From Xanthomonas translucens pv. translucens DSM 18974 (lineage in GTDB: Bacteria > Pseudomonadota > Gammaproteobacteria > Xanthomonadales > Xanthomonadaceae), in NCBI RefSeq assembly GCF_000331775.1, contig NZ_CAPJ01000365.1, positions 1-29,550 on the forward strand: a stretch of DNA of 29,550 bases. The letters are read 5' to 3'. This document shows, piece after piece, positions 16,599 through 25,599 of this stretch. Under the pieces are notes generated by a model. It was not told the DNA's origin and ran no database searches. It saw nothing but the letters and a program-made list of their open reading frames with translations. Both the position numbers and the translations under genes were made by a program. The first letter of the stretch is position 1. Every line of letters begins with the position of its first letter.

Positions 16599-17371
16599 TC
16601 GCATTGCTCCTGGCCCTGCAGGACACGGTGGCGGAGGCGCTACCGCAGGACGTGACCCAGACCGCCGCGCAGGCCGTCGCCAGCACCGCCGCCCATGGCG
16701 GCATCAACTACCTGGATCTGCTGATCAAGGCCAGCCTGCCGGTCAAGGTGATCGTGCTGCTGCTGCTGCTCGGCTCGCTGATCAGCTGGGTGATCATTTT
16801 CCGTAAGGCGCGGGTGTTCAAGCAGGCCAACCGCGACGCGGACGACTTCGAGAACCGCTTCTGGTCCGGCACCGACCTGACCAAGCTCTACGCCGGGGCT
16901 GCCGACCGCAACCGCGTCGTCGGCGGGCTGGAGGCGATCTTCGAGGCCGGTTTCCGCGAATTCACCCGCCTGCGCGACAAGCGCAAGCTCGATGCGCGGA
17001 TCCAGCTGGAAGGCGCGCAGCGGGCGATGCGCGCGACCTATGCGCGCGAAGTGGACCGCCTGGAGCGCAACCTGGAGCTGCTCGCCAACATCGGCTCCAC
17101 CGCGCCTTATGTGGGCCTGGTCGGCACCGTGTTCGGCATCATGGTGACCATGCACGACATGCTCAACAGCGGCCAGCAGGCGGGCATCGCCGCGGTCGCG
17201 CCGGGCATTTCCGAGGCGCTGTTCGCCACCGCCATTGGCCTGTTCGTGGCGATCCCGGCGGTGTGGGCGTACAACCGCTTCACCACCCGGGTCGAGCGGA
17301 TGGCGGTGCGCTTCGAGACCTTCTCCGAAGAGTTCAGCTCCATCCTGCAGCGCCAGGCCAGCGGCGACTGA
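16595..17371 (+). CDS. tolQ: Tol-Pal system protein TolQ
   Basis: Inner-membrane subunit of the TolQR proton-driven motor that energises TolA and keeps the outer membrane attached during division. It has 258 residues with three membrane helices. The first is around residues 48-68 (PVKVIVLLLLLGSLISWVIIF). The other two fall in the conserved C-terminal MotA/TolQ/ExbB region (NIGSTAPYVGLVGTVFGIM and ALFATAIGLFVAIPAVWAYNRF). A cytoplasmic loop with many charged residues separates helices one and two. It overlaps ybgC by 4 bp and is followed by tolR after 40 bp. Confidence 0.97.
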   Translation: MIALLLALQDTVAEALPQDVTQTAAQAVASTAAHGGINYLDLLIKASLPVKVIVLLLLLGSLISWVIIFRKARVFKQANRDADDFENRFWSGTDLTKLYAGAADRNRVVGGLEAIFEAGFREFTRLRDKRKLDARIQLEGAQRAMRATYAREVDRLERNLELLANIGSTAPYVGLVGTVFGIMVTMHDMLNSGQQAGIAAVAPGISEALFATAIGLFVAIPAVWAYNRFTTRVERMAVRFETFSEEFSSILQRQASGD

Positions 17372-17411
17372 GCGCCGCCGCGCGCTCCGCCCAAGACCCC
17401 AGGATTCCCGC

Positions 17412-17838
<427 letters not shown>

Positions 17839-17849
<11 letters not shown>

Positions 17850-18840
17850 AGCCGATTCCCGACCGCCCCGCGCACAGGACAGCGATCAGGGCCTGATCGT
17901 CGGCGTGCTCCTCGCGCTGGCCGTGCACGTGCTGCTCGGGCTGCTGTTCTTCCTTGCCTGGTGGTGGTCGCCGGTGCGCGAGGTGGAACCGGCCGCCGGT
18001 TCGCCGATGGTCGAGGCCTCGCTGGTCGTCTCGGCTGCCGACGTGCGTTCGGCGCAGAAGGCGGTGCAGGACGCGCCCAAGCCGCTGCCCGACCCGCTGC
18101 CCGAACCGGTCAAGGAGGTCGCCGAGGACGACACGGTGCCGCCGCCGCAACCGGTGCCCGTGCCCAAGCCGCAGCAGGCGCCGACCGAGCAGCAGCAGAA
18201 GGCGCAGGACTTCATCCCGGTGCCGGACAAGGTCGACCAGGACCGCGCCAGCCGCACCGCGATCTCGCAGGAAAAGGAGAAGCAGGAGCAGGAAGCCAAG
18301 CGCCGCCAGGAGCAGATCGACCTGACCGAGCAGAAGCGCCAGCAGGAGGCCGAGCAGAAGCAGCGCCTGGCCGCGCAGCAGGAAGAGGAGCGGCAGAAGA
18401 AGATCGCCGACATCCGCAAGCAGCGCGAGCAGGCCGACCGCGAGGCCAAGCTGGCCGAGCAGAAGCTGCGCCAGCTGGCCGACGTGCGCGCCAAGCAGGC
18501 CTCGGCCACCGCCGCGTCCACGCCGCAGGCCACGCCCGGGCAGAACGGCACCAACACCGACCTGTCGGCCAAGTACGCCGCGGCGATCCAGCAGGCGGTG
18601 CTGAGCCAGTGGGTGCGCCCGGATTCGGTGCCGCTGGGGCAGAAGTGCAAGATCGCGATCAAGCAGATCGTCGGCGGGCAGGTGATCGAGGCCAAGGTCA
18701 GCCCCGACTGTCCCTACGACGAAGCGGGCCGGCGTTCGATCGAGGCCGCGGTGCTGCGGGCGCAGCCGTTGCCGTACCGGGGCTTCGAATCGGTGTTCGC
18801 GCGCGATCTGACCTTCAACTTCACTGCGCAGGATCGGTGA
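17839..18840 (+). CDS. tolA: Cell envelope integrity protein TolA
   Basis: The trans-periplasmic link between TolQR and Pal/TolB, 333 residues. One membrane anchor lies at about 19-42 (LIVGVLLALAVHVLLGLLFF). A proline-rich stretch at about 80-120 comes next, then a long charged coiled coil of Glu/Gln/Lys/Arg at about 130-225. The C-terminal globular domain starts near LSAKYAAAIQQAV and carries a Cys pair (QKCKIAI and SPDCPYDE), likely a disulfide. It overlaps tolR by 11 bp. A heptamer array begins 6 nt after the stop. Confidence 0.96.
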
Positions 18841-18846
18841 GACGCC

Positions 18847-19009
18847 GGGACTCGGGACTCGGGACTCGGGACTCGAAGCTTGCGCTTTCACTCGCGGGCG
18901 GCGCGATAGGCGATAATCCGGGCTTCCTGCCATCGGCTTCACACATCGATGGTTCATGATTGCGAATACGTTCACCCGCGCATTGCTATCTCTTGCGCCT
19001 TTCCCGAGT
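18847..19009. repeat. Paired heptamer element E (tolA-tolB gap), right arm reduced to one unit
   Basis: The left arm is four perfect GGGACTC units (18847-18874). Only one inverse unit, CCCGAGT (19003-19009), is found 15 nt before the tolB ATG. The gap also contains GATAAT at 18912-18917, a strong -10-like hexamer that may drive tolB, but it lacks a clear -35. Confidence 0.8.
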
Positions 19010-19024
19010 ACCGCTGAGCGACCC

Positions 19025-20344
19025 ATGAAGAAACTGCCGCGCTGGCTTGCCGTCCTGACTGCCCTGTTGCTCCCCCTGGCCGCGTTCGCGCAGGACAAGG
19101 GCCTGGAAATCGACATCGTCGGCGGCAACGCGTCGGCGACCCCGATCACCGTCGTGCCGATGCCCTACCAGGGTTCGGCTGCCGCACCGTCCACCGACGT
19201 GGCCGCGGTGGTGCGTGCCGACCTGGACCGTTCCGGCCAGTTCCGCAACCTGCCCGAGGCGCAGATCGTCGAGCGCCCGACCCGCGGCAGCGAAGTGCAA
19301 TACGCCACCTGGCGCGCGCTGAAGCAGGATTACCTGGTCGCCGGCCGGGTGATGGATGCCGGCGAAGGCACCTACCGGGTCGAGTACGAGCTGTTCGACG
19401 TGGCCAAGGGCGAGCGCATGCTCGGCCTGGCGATGACCGCGCGCGCCAGCGCGATGCGCGACGTGGCGCACCAGATGGCCGATGCGATCTACGAGAAGAT
19501 CACCGGCGTGCGCGGCGCGTTCTGGACCCGCATCGCCTACGTCACCGCCAGCGGCAAGGATGGGGCGATGCGCTATGCGTTGATGGTCGCCGACTCCGAT
19601 GGCTACAACCCGCAGACCATCGTGCGCTCGGCCGAACCGCTGCTGTCGCCGAACTGGAGCCCGGACGGCAAGAAGCTGGCCTACGTCAGCTTCGAGCGCG
19701 GCAACTCCTCGATCTACCTGCAGGACATCGCCACCGGCGCCCGCCAGCTGGTGTCCAGCTTCCGCGGCATCAACGGCGCGCCCTCGTTCTCGCCGGACGG
19801 CCGCAAGCTGGCCCTGGCGCTGTCGCGCAGCGGCAACCCGGAGATCTACGTGATGGATCTGGGCAGCAAGCAGCTGACCCAGCTGACCAACCACTTCGGC
19901 ATCGACACCGAGCCGACCTGGGCGCCGGACGGCAACAGCATCTACTTCACCTCCGATCGCGGCGGCCGGCCGCAGATCTATCAGGTGGCGGCGACCGGCG
20001 GCAGCGCCAACCGGGTCACCTTCCAGGGCAACTACAACGCCACCGCCAGCGTGTCTTTCGACGGCAACAAGATCGCCGTCGCCCAGGGCAGCGGCAACAC
20101 CTACAAGATCGCGATGATGGACCGCAGCCTGGGTTCGCCGCGCTGGAGTACATTGTCTACGGGGTCGCTGGACGAGTCGCCGAGCTTCGCCCCGAACGCA
20201 AGCATGGTTCTGTACGCCGCCCGCGAAGGCGGGCGAGGGGTGCTATACGCGGTCTCGGCCGATGCCCGCGTCCGTCAGCGCCTGGTGCTGGCCGATGGCG
20301 ACGTGCGCGAGCCGTCGTGGTCGCCGTACCGGACGGCGCGTTGA
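19025..20344 (+). CDS. tolB: Tol-Pal system beta-propeller protein TolB
   Basis: Periplasmic TolB, 439 residues from the ATG at 19025. The signal peptide MKKLPRWLAVLTALLLPLAAFAQ is clear. The in-frame start at 18956 would put 23 odd residues before it and is rejected. An N-terminal alpha/beta domain binds TolA (DIVGGNASATPITVVPMPY...). A six-bladed beta-propeller of WD40-like repeats binds Pal, each blade with an SPDGKKLAY- or APDGNSIYFTSDRG-type strand. It follows tolA with a 184-bp gap that contains element E, larger than other gaps in the cluster. A TTGACA overlapping its stop may belong to the pal promoter. Confidence 0.97.
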   Translation: MKKLPRWLAVLTALLLPLAAFAQDKGLEIDIVGGNASATPITVVPMPYQGSAAAPSTDVAAVVRADLDRSGQFRNLPEAQIVERPTRGSEVQYATWRALKQDYLVAGRVMDAGEGTYRVEYELFDVAKGERMLGLAMTARASAMRDVAHQMADAIYEKITGVRGAFWTRIAYVTASGKDGAMRYALMVADSDGYNPQTIVRSAEPLLSPNWSPDGKKLAYVSFERGNSSIYLQDIATGARQLVSSFRGINGAPSFSPDGRKLALALSRSGNPEIYVMDLGSKQLTQLTNHFGIDTEPTWAPDGNSIYFTSDRGGRPQIYQVAATGGSANRVTFQGNYNATASVSFDGNKIAVAQGSGNTYKIAMMDRSLGSPRWSTLSTGSLDESPSFAPNASMVLYAAREGGRGVLYAVSADARVRQRLVLADGDVREPSWSPYRTAR

Positions 20345-20366
20345 CACGTAAGTTTGATGTTAATAT
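20341..20366 (+). promoter_or_regulatory. Candidate promoter for pal
   Basis: A perfect TTGACA (20341-20346) overlaps the tolB stop and is followed by an A/T-rich stretch with TAATAT (20361-20366). The 14-bp spacing is short. TATTTC three bases on gives 17 bp but a poorer hexamer. The local drop in GC between two GC-rich genes supports a separate pal-cpoB promoter. Confidence 0.45.
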
Positions 20367-20415
20367 TTCGCTGCGTTGAACCCCTTTTCGGCTCAGGAGC
20401 CATATAGGTATCCCC

Positions 20416-20934
20416 ATGAACAAGACCACCCGCGTACTGCTTGTTTCGCTGTTGTCCGTTGCAGCTCTGGCCGGCTGCTCCAAGAAGGTCAAGGAAGTTC
20501 CCCCGACCGACACCACCGGCACCACCGGTTCCACCACCCCGACCGGCCCGTCGACCTCCGGCCTGTACGGCCCGGGCGATCTGAATACCGATGCCTGCCT
20601 GCGCCAGCGCGTGGTCTACTTCGATCTGGACCAGGACTCGCTGAAGCCGGAGTTCCAGGCGATCATGGCCTGCCACGCCAAGTACCTGCGTGACCGTCCG
20701 TCCTCGCGCATCACCCTGCAGGGCAATGCCGACGAGCGCGGTTCGCGCGAGTACAACATGGGCCTGGGCGAGCGTCGTGGCAACGCCGTGTCTTCGGCGC
20801 TGCAGGCTGCCGGCGGTTCGGCTGCGCAGCTGACCGTGGTCAGCTACGGCGAAGAGCGTCCGGTGTGCACCGAGTCGGGCGAGTCCTGCTGGTCGCAGAA
20901 CCGCCGCGTCGAGATCGTGTACACGGCTCAGTAA
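20416..20934 (+). CDS. pal: Peptidoglycan-associated lipoprotein Pal
   Basis: Outer-membrane lipoprotein that binds peptidoglycan and TolB, 172 residues. The signal peptide ends in the lipobox LAGC with C21 as the lipidated residue. A Thr/Pro-rich flexible linker (about 30-50) precedes the OmpA-like domain. Within that domain the peptidoglycan-binding segment ITLQGNADERGSREYNMGLGERR is well conserved. AGG at 20406-20408 is a modest ribosome-binding site. A small hairpin (GGCTC/GAGCC) lies just before it. cpoB begins 3 bp after the stop. Confidence 0.97.
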   Translation: MNKTTRVLLVSLLSVAALAGCSKKVKEVPPTDTTGTTGSTTPTGPSTSGLYGPGDLNTDACLRQRVVYFDLDQDSLKPEFQAIMACHAKYLRDRPSSRITLQGNADERGSREYNMGLGERRGNAVSSALQAAGGSAAQLTVVSYGEERPVCTESGESCWSQNRRVEIVYTAQ

Positions 20935-20937
20935 TAG

Positions 20938-21756
20938 ATGCGTATCGGTGTCCTTACATCGATGATCGTCGCGGCGGCCCTGGTGGCCGCCGCGCCGGCT
21001 CATGCGCAGCGCGCAAGTCTCGCCGATCGCGTGTCCGCGCTCGAGCAGCAGGCCATGAACACCCAGGGCAACACCGACATGCTGAACCAGCTCAACCAGC
21101 TGCGGACGCAGGTGCAGTCGCTGGAGGCCACGATCGAGCAATTGCAGCACGACAACGAACAACTCAAGCAGCGCGCCAAGGACCAGTACCTGGACCTGGA
21201 CGGCCGCCTGAACCGGATCGAGGGTGGCGCCACGCCGCCGCTGCCGCCGGCTGGCGCTGCCGCCCCAGCCGCTGCCGCACCCGCACCCGCCGCCAAGCCG
21301 GCTGCTGCCGTTTCCGAACGGCCGCCGTCGGTACATGGCGACGCCGGCACGCTCGCCGCCAGCGGCGACGAGCGCACCAGCTACAACGTCGCCTTCGACG
21401 CGCTGAAGGCCGGCAAATACGCTGACTCGGCGAATCTGTTCCAGAGCTTCCTCGAGCTGTACCCGAACGGTGTGTATGCCCCCAATGCCTTGTACTGGCT
21501 GGGCGAGAGCTATTACGCCACCAAGAATTTCCCGCTGGCCGAGGCGCAGTTCCGCGACCTGATCGGCCGCTACCCGACCCACGACAAGGCCTCCGGCGCT
21601 CTGCTCAAGCTGGGGCTGTCCCAGTACGGCGAGGGCCGCACCCAGGACGCCGAGCAGACCCTGCAGCAGGTGATCAGCCAGTATCCGGGATCGGATGCCG
21701 CGCGCACCGCGCAGGACCGCCTGCAGTCGATCCGCATCGGCCAGCAGCTGCGCTGA
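20938..21756 (+). CDS. cpoB: Tol-Pal system protein CpoB (YbgF)
   Basis: Periplasmic coordinator of peptidoglycan synthesis and outer-membrane constriction, 272 residues. A signal peptide (cut near AHAQ, about 23) is followed by an N-terminal trimerising coiled coil at about 27-95, rich in Gln and Leu. An Ala/Pro linker comes next, then C-terminal TPR repeats from YNVAFDALKAGKYADSANLFQSF onward (three units, ending near IRIGQQLR). The start is 3 bp after the pal stop. Domain order matches E. coli CpoB. Confidence 0.95.
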   Translation: MRIGVLTSMIVAAALVAAAPAHAQRASLADRVSALEQQAMNTQGNTDMLNQLNQLRTQVQSLEATIEQLQHDNEQLKQRAKDQYLDLDGRLNRIEGGATPPLPPAGAAAPAAAAPAPAAKPAAAVSERPPSVHGDAGTLAASGDERTSYNVAFDALKAGKYADSANLFQSFLELYPNGVYAPNALYWLGESYYATKNFPLAEAQFRDLIGRYPTHDKASGALLKLGLSQYGEGRTQDAEQTLQQVISQYPGSDAARTAQDRLQSIRIGQQLR

Positions 21757-21802
21757 GCCCCCGAACGCTGCCGCCATCGTCGCGGGGGCATACTTTCCCG
21801 CC

Positions 21803-22480
21803 ATGGCCGCCGTTCCCAGCGATATCGTTCAAAGCCCGCTACCGCGCCTGAAGCTGACGGAGATCTTCCTGTCGTTGCAGGGCGAGGCCGACAGCGCCGG
21901 CTGGCCGACCGTGTTCGTGCGCCTGACCGGCTGCCCGCTGCGCTGCAGCTATTGCGATACCGCCTACGCCTTCCACGGCGGGCAGTGGTGGGACATCGAC
22001 GCGATCCTGGCCGAGGTGGCGCGCCACGGCGTGCGCCATGTCTGCGTGACCGGCGGCGAGCCGCTGGCGCAGAAGCGCTGCCTGCGCTTGCTAGAGCAGC
22101 TATGCGATGCCGGCTACGACGTATCGCTGGAAACCTCCGGTGCGCTGGACATCGCCGACGTGGACCCGCGCGTGTCGCGGGTGCTCGACATCAAGACCCC
22201 GGCCTCGCAGGAGGCGCAGCGCAACCGCTGGGAAAACCTGCCGCTGCTGACCGCGCGCGACCAGATCAAGTTCGTGCTGTGCGGCCGCGCCGACTACGAC
22301 TGGGCGCGCGCGATCGTCGCCGAACACCGCCTGCACGAGCGCTGCACCGTGTGGTTCTCGCCGAGTAAGAGCGAACTGGCGCCGCGCGAGCTGGCCGACT
22401 GGATCGTCGCCGACCGCCTGCCGGTGCGCTTCCAGATGCAGTTGCACAAGCTGCTGTGGAACGACGAGCCGGGACGTTAG
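21803..22480 (+). CDS. queE: 7-carboxy-7-deazaguanine synthase QueE
   Basis: Radical-SAM enzyme that contracts carboxytetrahydropterin to 7-carboxy-7-deazaguanine on the way to queuosine, 225 residues. The iron-sulfur ligands are C44, C48 and C51 in GCPLRCSYCDTAYAF, the CxxxCxxC signature. The substrate-entry block LTEIFLSLQGEADSAGWPTVFVRL precedes it and VTGGEPL is the SAM-binding GGE motif. The ATG at 21803 is chosen because the longer frame to 21695 overlaps cpoB. Cytoplasmic, paired with queC. Confidence 0.96.
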   Translation: MAAVPSDIVQSPLPRLKLTEIFLSLQGEADSAGWPTVFVRLTGCPLRCSYCDTAYAFHGGQWWDIDAILAEVARHGVRHVCVTGGEPLAQKRCLRLLEQLCDAGYDVSLETSGALDIADVDPRVSRVLDIKTPASQEAQRNRWENLPLLTARDQIKFVLCGRADYDWARAIVAEHRLHERCTVWFSPSKSELAPRELADWIVADRLPVRFQMQLHKLLWNDEPGR

Positions 22481-22498
22481 CTGCGTGGGTGCGCAGCC

Positions 22499-22652
22499 GG
22501 GAATCGCGAACGGACAATCGGGAGTCGGCAAAGCGCTGCATTGCAGGCCTCGTGTTGGTCGCTTCGCTTTTGTTACCCGACAACCGGCGATCCTCCATGT
22601 CCAGTGCTGCTGTTAGGCTCTACCCATTCCCGTTTCTCCATTCCCCATTCCC
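22499..22652. repeat. Paired heptamer element F (queE-queC gap), degenerate
   Basis: The left arm is GGGAATC, GCGAACG, GACAATC, GGGAGTC (22499-22526). The right arm is CATTCCC, GTTTCTC, CATTCCC, CATTCCC (22625-22652). The heptamer differs from elements A-E (inverse unit GGGAATG), but the layout is the same: the left arm starts 18 nt after a stop and the right arm ends 9 nt before the queC ATG. Confidence 0.85.
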
Positions 22653-22661
22653 AGCACCCCG

Positions 22662-23327
22662 ATGAAAAACGCCGTCGTCCTACTCTCCGGTGGCATGGAT
22701 TCCGCCGTCGTCGTCGCCATCGCCCGCGAGCAGGGCTATGCCGTGCATGCGCTGAGCGTCAGCTATGGGCAGCGGCATACCTCCGAACTGGACGCGGCCA
22801 CGCGCGTGGCCGCCGCGCTTGGTGCGGTGGCGCACAAGACTGTCAACGTCGACCTGCGCAGCATCGGCGGCTCCGCGCTGACCGACGACATCGAGGTGCC
22901 GGACGCGGGCGGCGAGGGCATTCCGGTCACCTATGTGCCGGCGCGCAACACCATCATGCTGTCGGTGGCGCTGGGCTGGGCCGAGGTGCTGGGCGCGACG
23001 GACATCTTCTGCGGTGTCAACGCGGTGGACTACTCCGGCTACCCGGACTGCCGTCCCGAGTTCATCGACGCGTTCCAGACTCTGGCCAACCTGGCGACCA
23101 AGGCCGGCGTGGAAGGCGCCGGCCTGCGCGTCCACGCGCCGCTGCAGCGTATGAGCAAGGCCGACATCGTGCGCGAGGGCGAGCGCCTGGGCGTGGATTT
23201 CGGCCTCACCGTGTCCTGCTACCGCGCCGATGCCGACGGCCGCGCCTGCGGCCACTGCGACGCCTGCCGGCTGCGCGCCGCCGGTTTCGCCGATGCCGGC
23301 GTGGCCGACCCGACCCGCTACGCCTGA
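22662..23327 (+). CDS. queC: 7-cyano-7-deazaguanine synthase QueC
   Basis: ATP-dependent enzyme that converts 7-carboxy-7-deazaguanine to the nitrile preQ0, 221 residues. The PP-loop SGGMDS is at residues 9-14. YGQRH, VPARN and the [18 protein letters not shown] block are typical. The zinc site is near the C-terminus ([21 protein letters not shown], four cysteines). It acts on the QueE product in the cytoplasm. The start ATG at 22662 has no Shine-Dalgarno sequence; the upstream 30 nt are C-rich repeats. Confidence 0.96.
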   Translation: MKNAVVLLSGGMDSAVVVAIAREQGYAVHALSVSYGQRHTSELDAATRVAAALGAVAHKTVNVDLRSIGGSALTDDIEVPDAGGEGIPVTYVPARNTIMLSVALGWAEVLGATDIFCGVNAVDYSGYPDCRPEFIDAFQTLANLATKAGVEGAGLRVHAPLQRMSKADIVREGERLGVDFGLTVSCYRADADGRACGHCDACRLRAAGFADAGVADPTRYA

Positions 23328-23389
23328 TTTCGCGTTGACCCGGGGCTGGGGTAGACTACGCACCCGGCGCAAGACCGGGACGTTGTTTT

Positions 23390-23465
23390 GGGCCGTTAGC
23401 TCAGTCGGTAGAGCAGAAGACTTTTAATCTTTTGGTCGATGGTTCGAATCCATCACGGCCCACCA
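23390..23465 (+). tRNA. tRNA-Lys (anticodon TTT)
   Basis: A complete 76-nt cloverleaf with encoded CCA. The acceptor stem is GGGCCGT (from 23390) paired with ACGGCCC (23455-23461), followed by A discriminator and CCA (23463-23465). Anticodon TTT is at 23423-23425 in the loop CTTTTAA. The D-loop (AGCTCAGTCGGTAGAGC) and T-arm (GGTTCGAATCC) are normal. A TAGACT at 23352-23357 may be a -10 box. I saw no repeated tRNA 3' end downstream, so no integrated element is indicated. Confidence 0.98.
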
Positions 23466-23993
23466 GTAAAAATAAGGTTTGCATCCTCTGCGGCCCGATC
23501 TCGCCCGCTTGATCCCTGCGCTGCTGCTTACTCGGTGCCTGCATGCCGCGCGCCATGTGCCGGCAGCGTTTTCCGCGATGTGCTTGCTTTGGCGACATTG
23601 CGCGTTGCACTCTGTCGATGATCGGGATGCGCGCCGTGCGCTGCGCCATGTTCGGCGCGAGGACTGCAACGTCGCACTGCGCGATGCGCCGACGGCGGCG
23701 GAGACGGTAGGCGCATCGACGCGCGCGTCGCTGTGGGTGCTGCGGGCGAGGCCGGCGCGACCCATTTCGAGATGCGCTACCGTGCCGGCGTGCAAGGCGG
23801 GATCGGGCGCGTGGACGAGGGCGCGATGCGCCTGAAACTGTGAGCCATAGACGCGATTGCGCGCAGCTGCTGATGTCCGCCCAGTCTGGCGACAAGACGC
23901 AATGGCGTATGGATTGCACAACGGCGACAGATCGCTTGTTCGCGGCAGCGGTGGGGCCTAGGCTTGGGATAGCCAAGTACATAGGAGCAAGCG
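23466..23993. other. Intergenic region with a possible coding remnant
   Basis: About 530 bp without a firm gene. One frame gives a plausible protein C-terminus ending at TGA 23841-23843 (ATHFEMRYRAGVQGG, then IGRVDEGAMRLKL). It is open only back to about 23622 and lacks a convincing start, so it may be the tail of a lost gene. I cannot assign a family. A minus-strand frame covering the region and the tRNA is an artefact. Confidence 0.4.
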
Positions 23994-24053
23994 ATGTATT
24001 GCCGTGTTTCCACATTGCATCCTGCGGCTGTCCATCCGCGCGGAATCCGATGA
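23994..24053 (+). CDS. Putative 19-codon leader peptide upstream of the SGNH hydrolase
   Basis: A short frame (MYCRVSTLHPAAVHPRGIR) with a good ribosome-binding site, AGGAG at 23983-23987, 6 nt before the ATG. Its TGA overlaps the next gene's ATG in ATGA. The downstream gene has no good site of its own, so translational coupling through this leader is plausible. No run of one regulatory amino acid is present, so classical attenuation is not suggested. It may also be chance. Confidence 0.45.
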   Translation: MYCRVSTLHPAAVHPRGIR

Positions 24054-25513
24054 GTGCGCCTTCCGGTCCTGGCCATGCGGCGCAATGCGTGCATGCCGGC
24101 GCTGCCGATGCGGTGGCACAGGATCCGTCGCGGCGCCTTTTCCTGCAGTGCAGTGCCCTGGCGGCGGCCGTGGGCCTGCTGCGCGTCCCGCTGGCGGCGG
24201 CAGCGTCCAGTGCAGGCCATGTGCAGGCACTACCGCCGCGGCGGTACTGCGAGGGTGACCCTCCGGTTGCGCAGAACCCGCTGCGCTTCGCGTCCTCCGG
24301 CAATGTGGCGCACAACGGCAAGGAGTCGATCGGCAAGCGCGGCGTGCAGATCCGCTGGCCTTACGTGCTCGGCTCCGGTGACCTGTGCGAGCTGCGCCTG
24401 CTGCTGGACAACTGGTACTTTTCCTACAGCAACAACGCGATGGTCAACCCGGGCAATACGCTGCCGATTCACGGGGCATCGTTGGAGATCGGCGGCGTGG
24501 TCAAGCCGATCACCTTCGGTGGCGCGCCCTGTATCACGCTGGACGATGGCGCCAACGACGTCCTGAGCGATCCGCTCACGCCGGCCGACTTCGCGCTTGC
24601 GACGTTTGCGCGCGGGACGACCGTGTACGTGAAGATGCTGGTGATGTTTGATCTGTCCACGGCATCGGACCTGTGTAACAGCTCGGCGCGCGCCACGTCG
24701 CAATCCGGAGCCCGCGTGGCCTGGTTCGACCCAACACTGACCGTCAGCAGCGACGTGTATGCCGCGGGGCAATGGACGCAAACCGGAGATGCGGTGCAGA
24801 GCCGCCCGAATGGTTATGTGCCAAAACTGGTCGGTCGGCACGTTGATGCGGCGGCCAAGGCATGGCTGTGCGTGGGCGATTCGCTCTGTCAGGGTACCGG
24901 GGATGCGGGCAGCGCCACGCGCGTGGCCGGCCTGGGCTGGATGTCGCGGGCCATGCGCGATTCGAGCGACGCCGATGCAAGCCAGATCGGCTACATGAAC
25001 ATGGCCGTGCACGGCAGCACCAGCACGATAGCCGTCGCTGATGCGCGCAGCGCGACGCTGGCGAGATACGCGACGCATGCCGTCGTCATGTACGGTACCA
25101 ACGACATCGGCCTCGCCGGCACCGGCGTGTCGCTGGACACGCTGCAGATGCGGCTGTCGGCCATCTACGCGATGCTTCGTGCCAACCAGGTGCAGAAGAT
25201 CCTCGCCGCGGACCTGTTGCCGCGGACCACCTCTACCGACAGCTGGGCCACCGAAGCGAACCAGAACTATTGCGGTGGCCCTGGCGGCTGGGGCAGCAAC
25301 GGAATCGCTGCGCAACTCAGCGCCTGGCTGGCGCCGAATGCAGGCCCAGCGGTCGATGCCTTCCAGCATTGGCCATCGATCCGCGGCAGCGACGATCTGA
25401 AATTTCGGGCAACCGGAGCCGCGCGCTATGCGACCACCGACGGCACGCATCCCACCACGTCGGGCTACGGCCTCATGGCCGCAGACGTGCGCACGCAGAT
25501 GGACGCGATGTAG
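24050..25513 (+). CDS. Tat-exported SGNH/GDSL-type hydrolase
   Basis: A secreted esterase or lipase of the SGNH hydrolase superfamily, 487 residues. The N-terminus has a twin-arginine motif, DPSRRLFLQ (R28, R29), followed by a hydrophobic stretch ending in small residues (VPLAAAASSAG), so export of the folded protein by Tat is likely. An unassigned beta-rich domain covers about 60-265. The SGNH core follows: GDSL with S278, MYGTND with N351 (block III), and DGTHP with D464 and H467, giving a complete catalytic triad. I chose ATG 24050 because the longer frame from 23840 places 70 unlikely residues before the Tat signal. The substrate (acyl-sugar, polymer ester) is unknown. It stands alone behind a tRNA. 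Confidence 0.85.
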   Translation: MSAPSGPGHAAQCVHAGAADAVAQDPSRRLFLQCSALAAAVGLLRVPLAAAASSAGHVQALPPRRYCEGDPPVAQNPLRFASSGNVAHNGKESIGKRGVQIRWPYVLGSGDLCELRLLLDNWYFSYSNNAMVNPGNTLPIHGASLEIGGVVKPITFGGAPCITLDDGANDVLSDPLTPADFALATFARGTTVYVKMLVMFDLSTASDLCNSSARATSQSGARVAWFDPTLTVSSDVYAAGQWTQTGDAVQSRPNGYVPKLVGRHVDAAAKAWLCVGDSLCQGTGDAGSATRVAGLGWMSRAMRDSSDADASQIGYMNMAVHGSTSTIAVADARSATLARYATHAVVMYGTNDIGLAGTGVSLDTLQMRLSAIYAMLRANQVQKILAADLLPRTTSTDSWATEANQNYCGGPGGWGSNGIAAQLSAWLAPNAGPAVDAFQHWPSIRGSDDLKFRATGAARYATTDGTHPTTSGYGLMAADVRTQMDAM

Positions 25514-25517
25514 CGCC

Positions 25518-25544
25518 CGACACGAAGTTCAGTGCCGCGTGTCG
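25518..25544. terminator. Weak hairpin between convergent genes
   Basis: CGACACG and CGTGTCG form a 7-bp stem with a 13-nt loop just after the SGNH hydrolase stop. There is no T-run, so termination is only possible. Confidence 0.3.
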
Positions 25545-25599
25545 TCTGCCTGCCCGATACCGACGCACGCATACCGCCGCTGCGTCGGCGGCTTGGCGG

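Noticed and set aside
23390..25513. tRNA-Lys as an attachment site for a genomic island
   Set aside because: No repeat of the tRNA 3' end, no integrase and no phage gene in the window.
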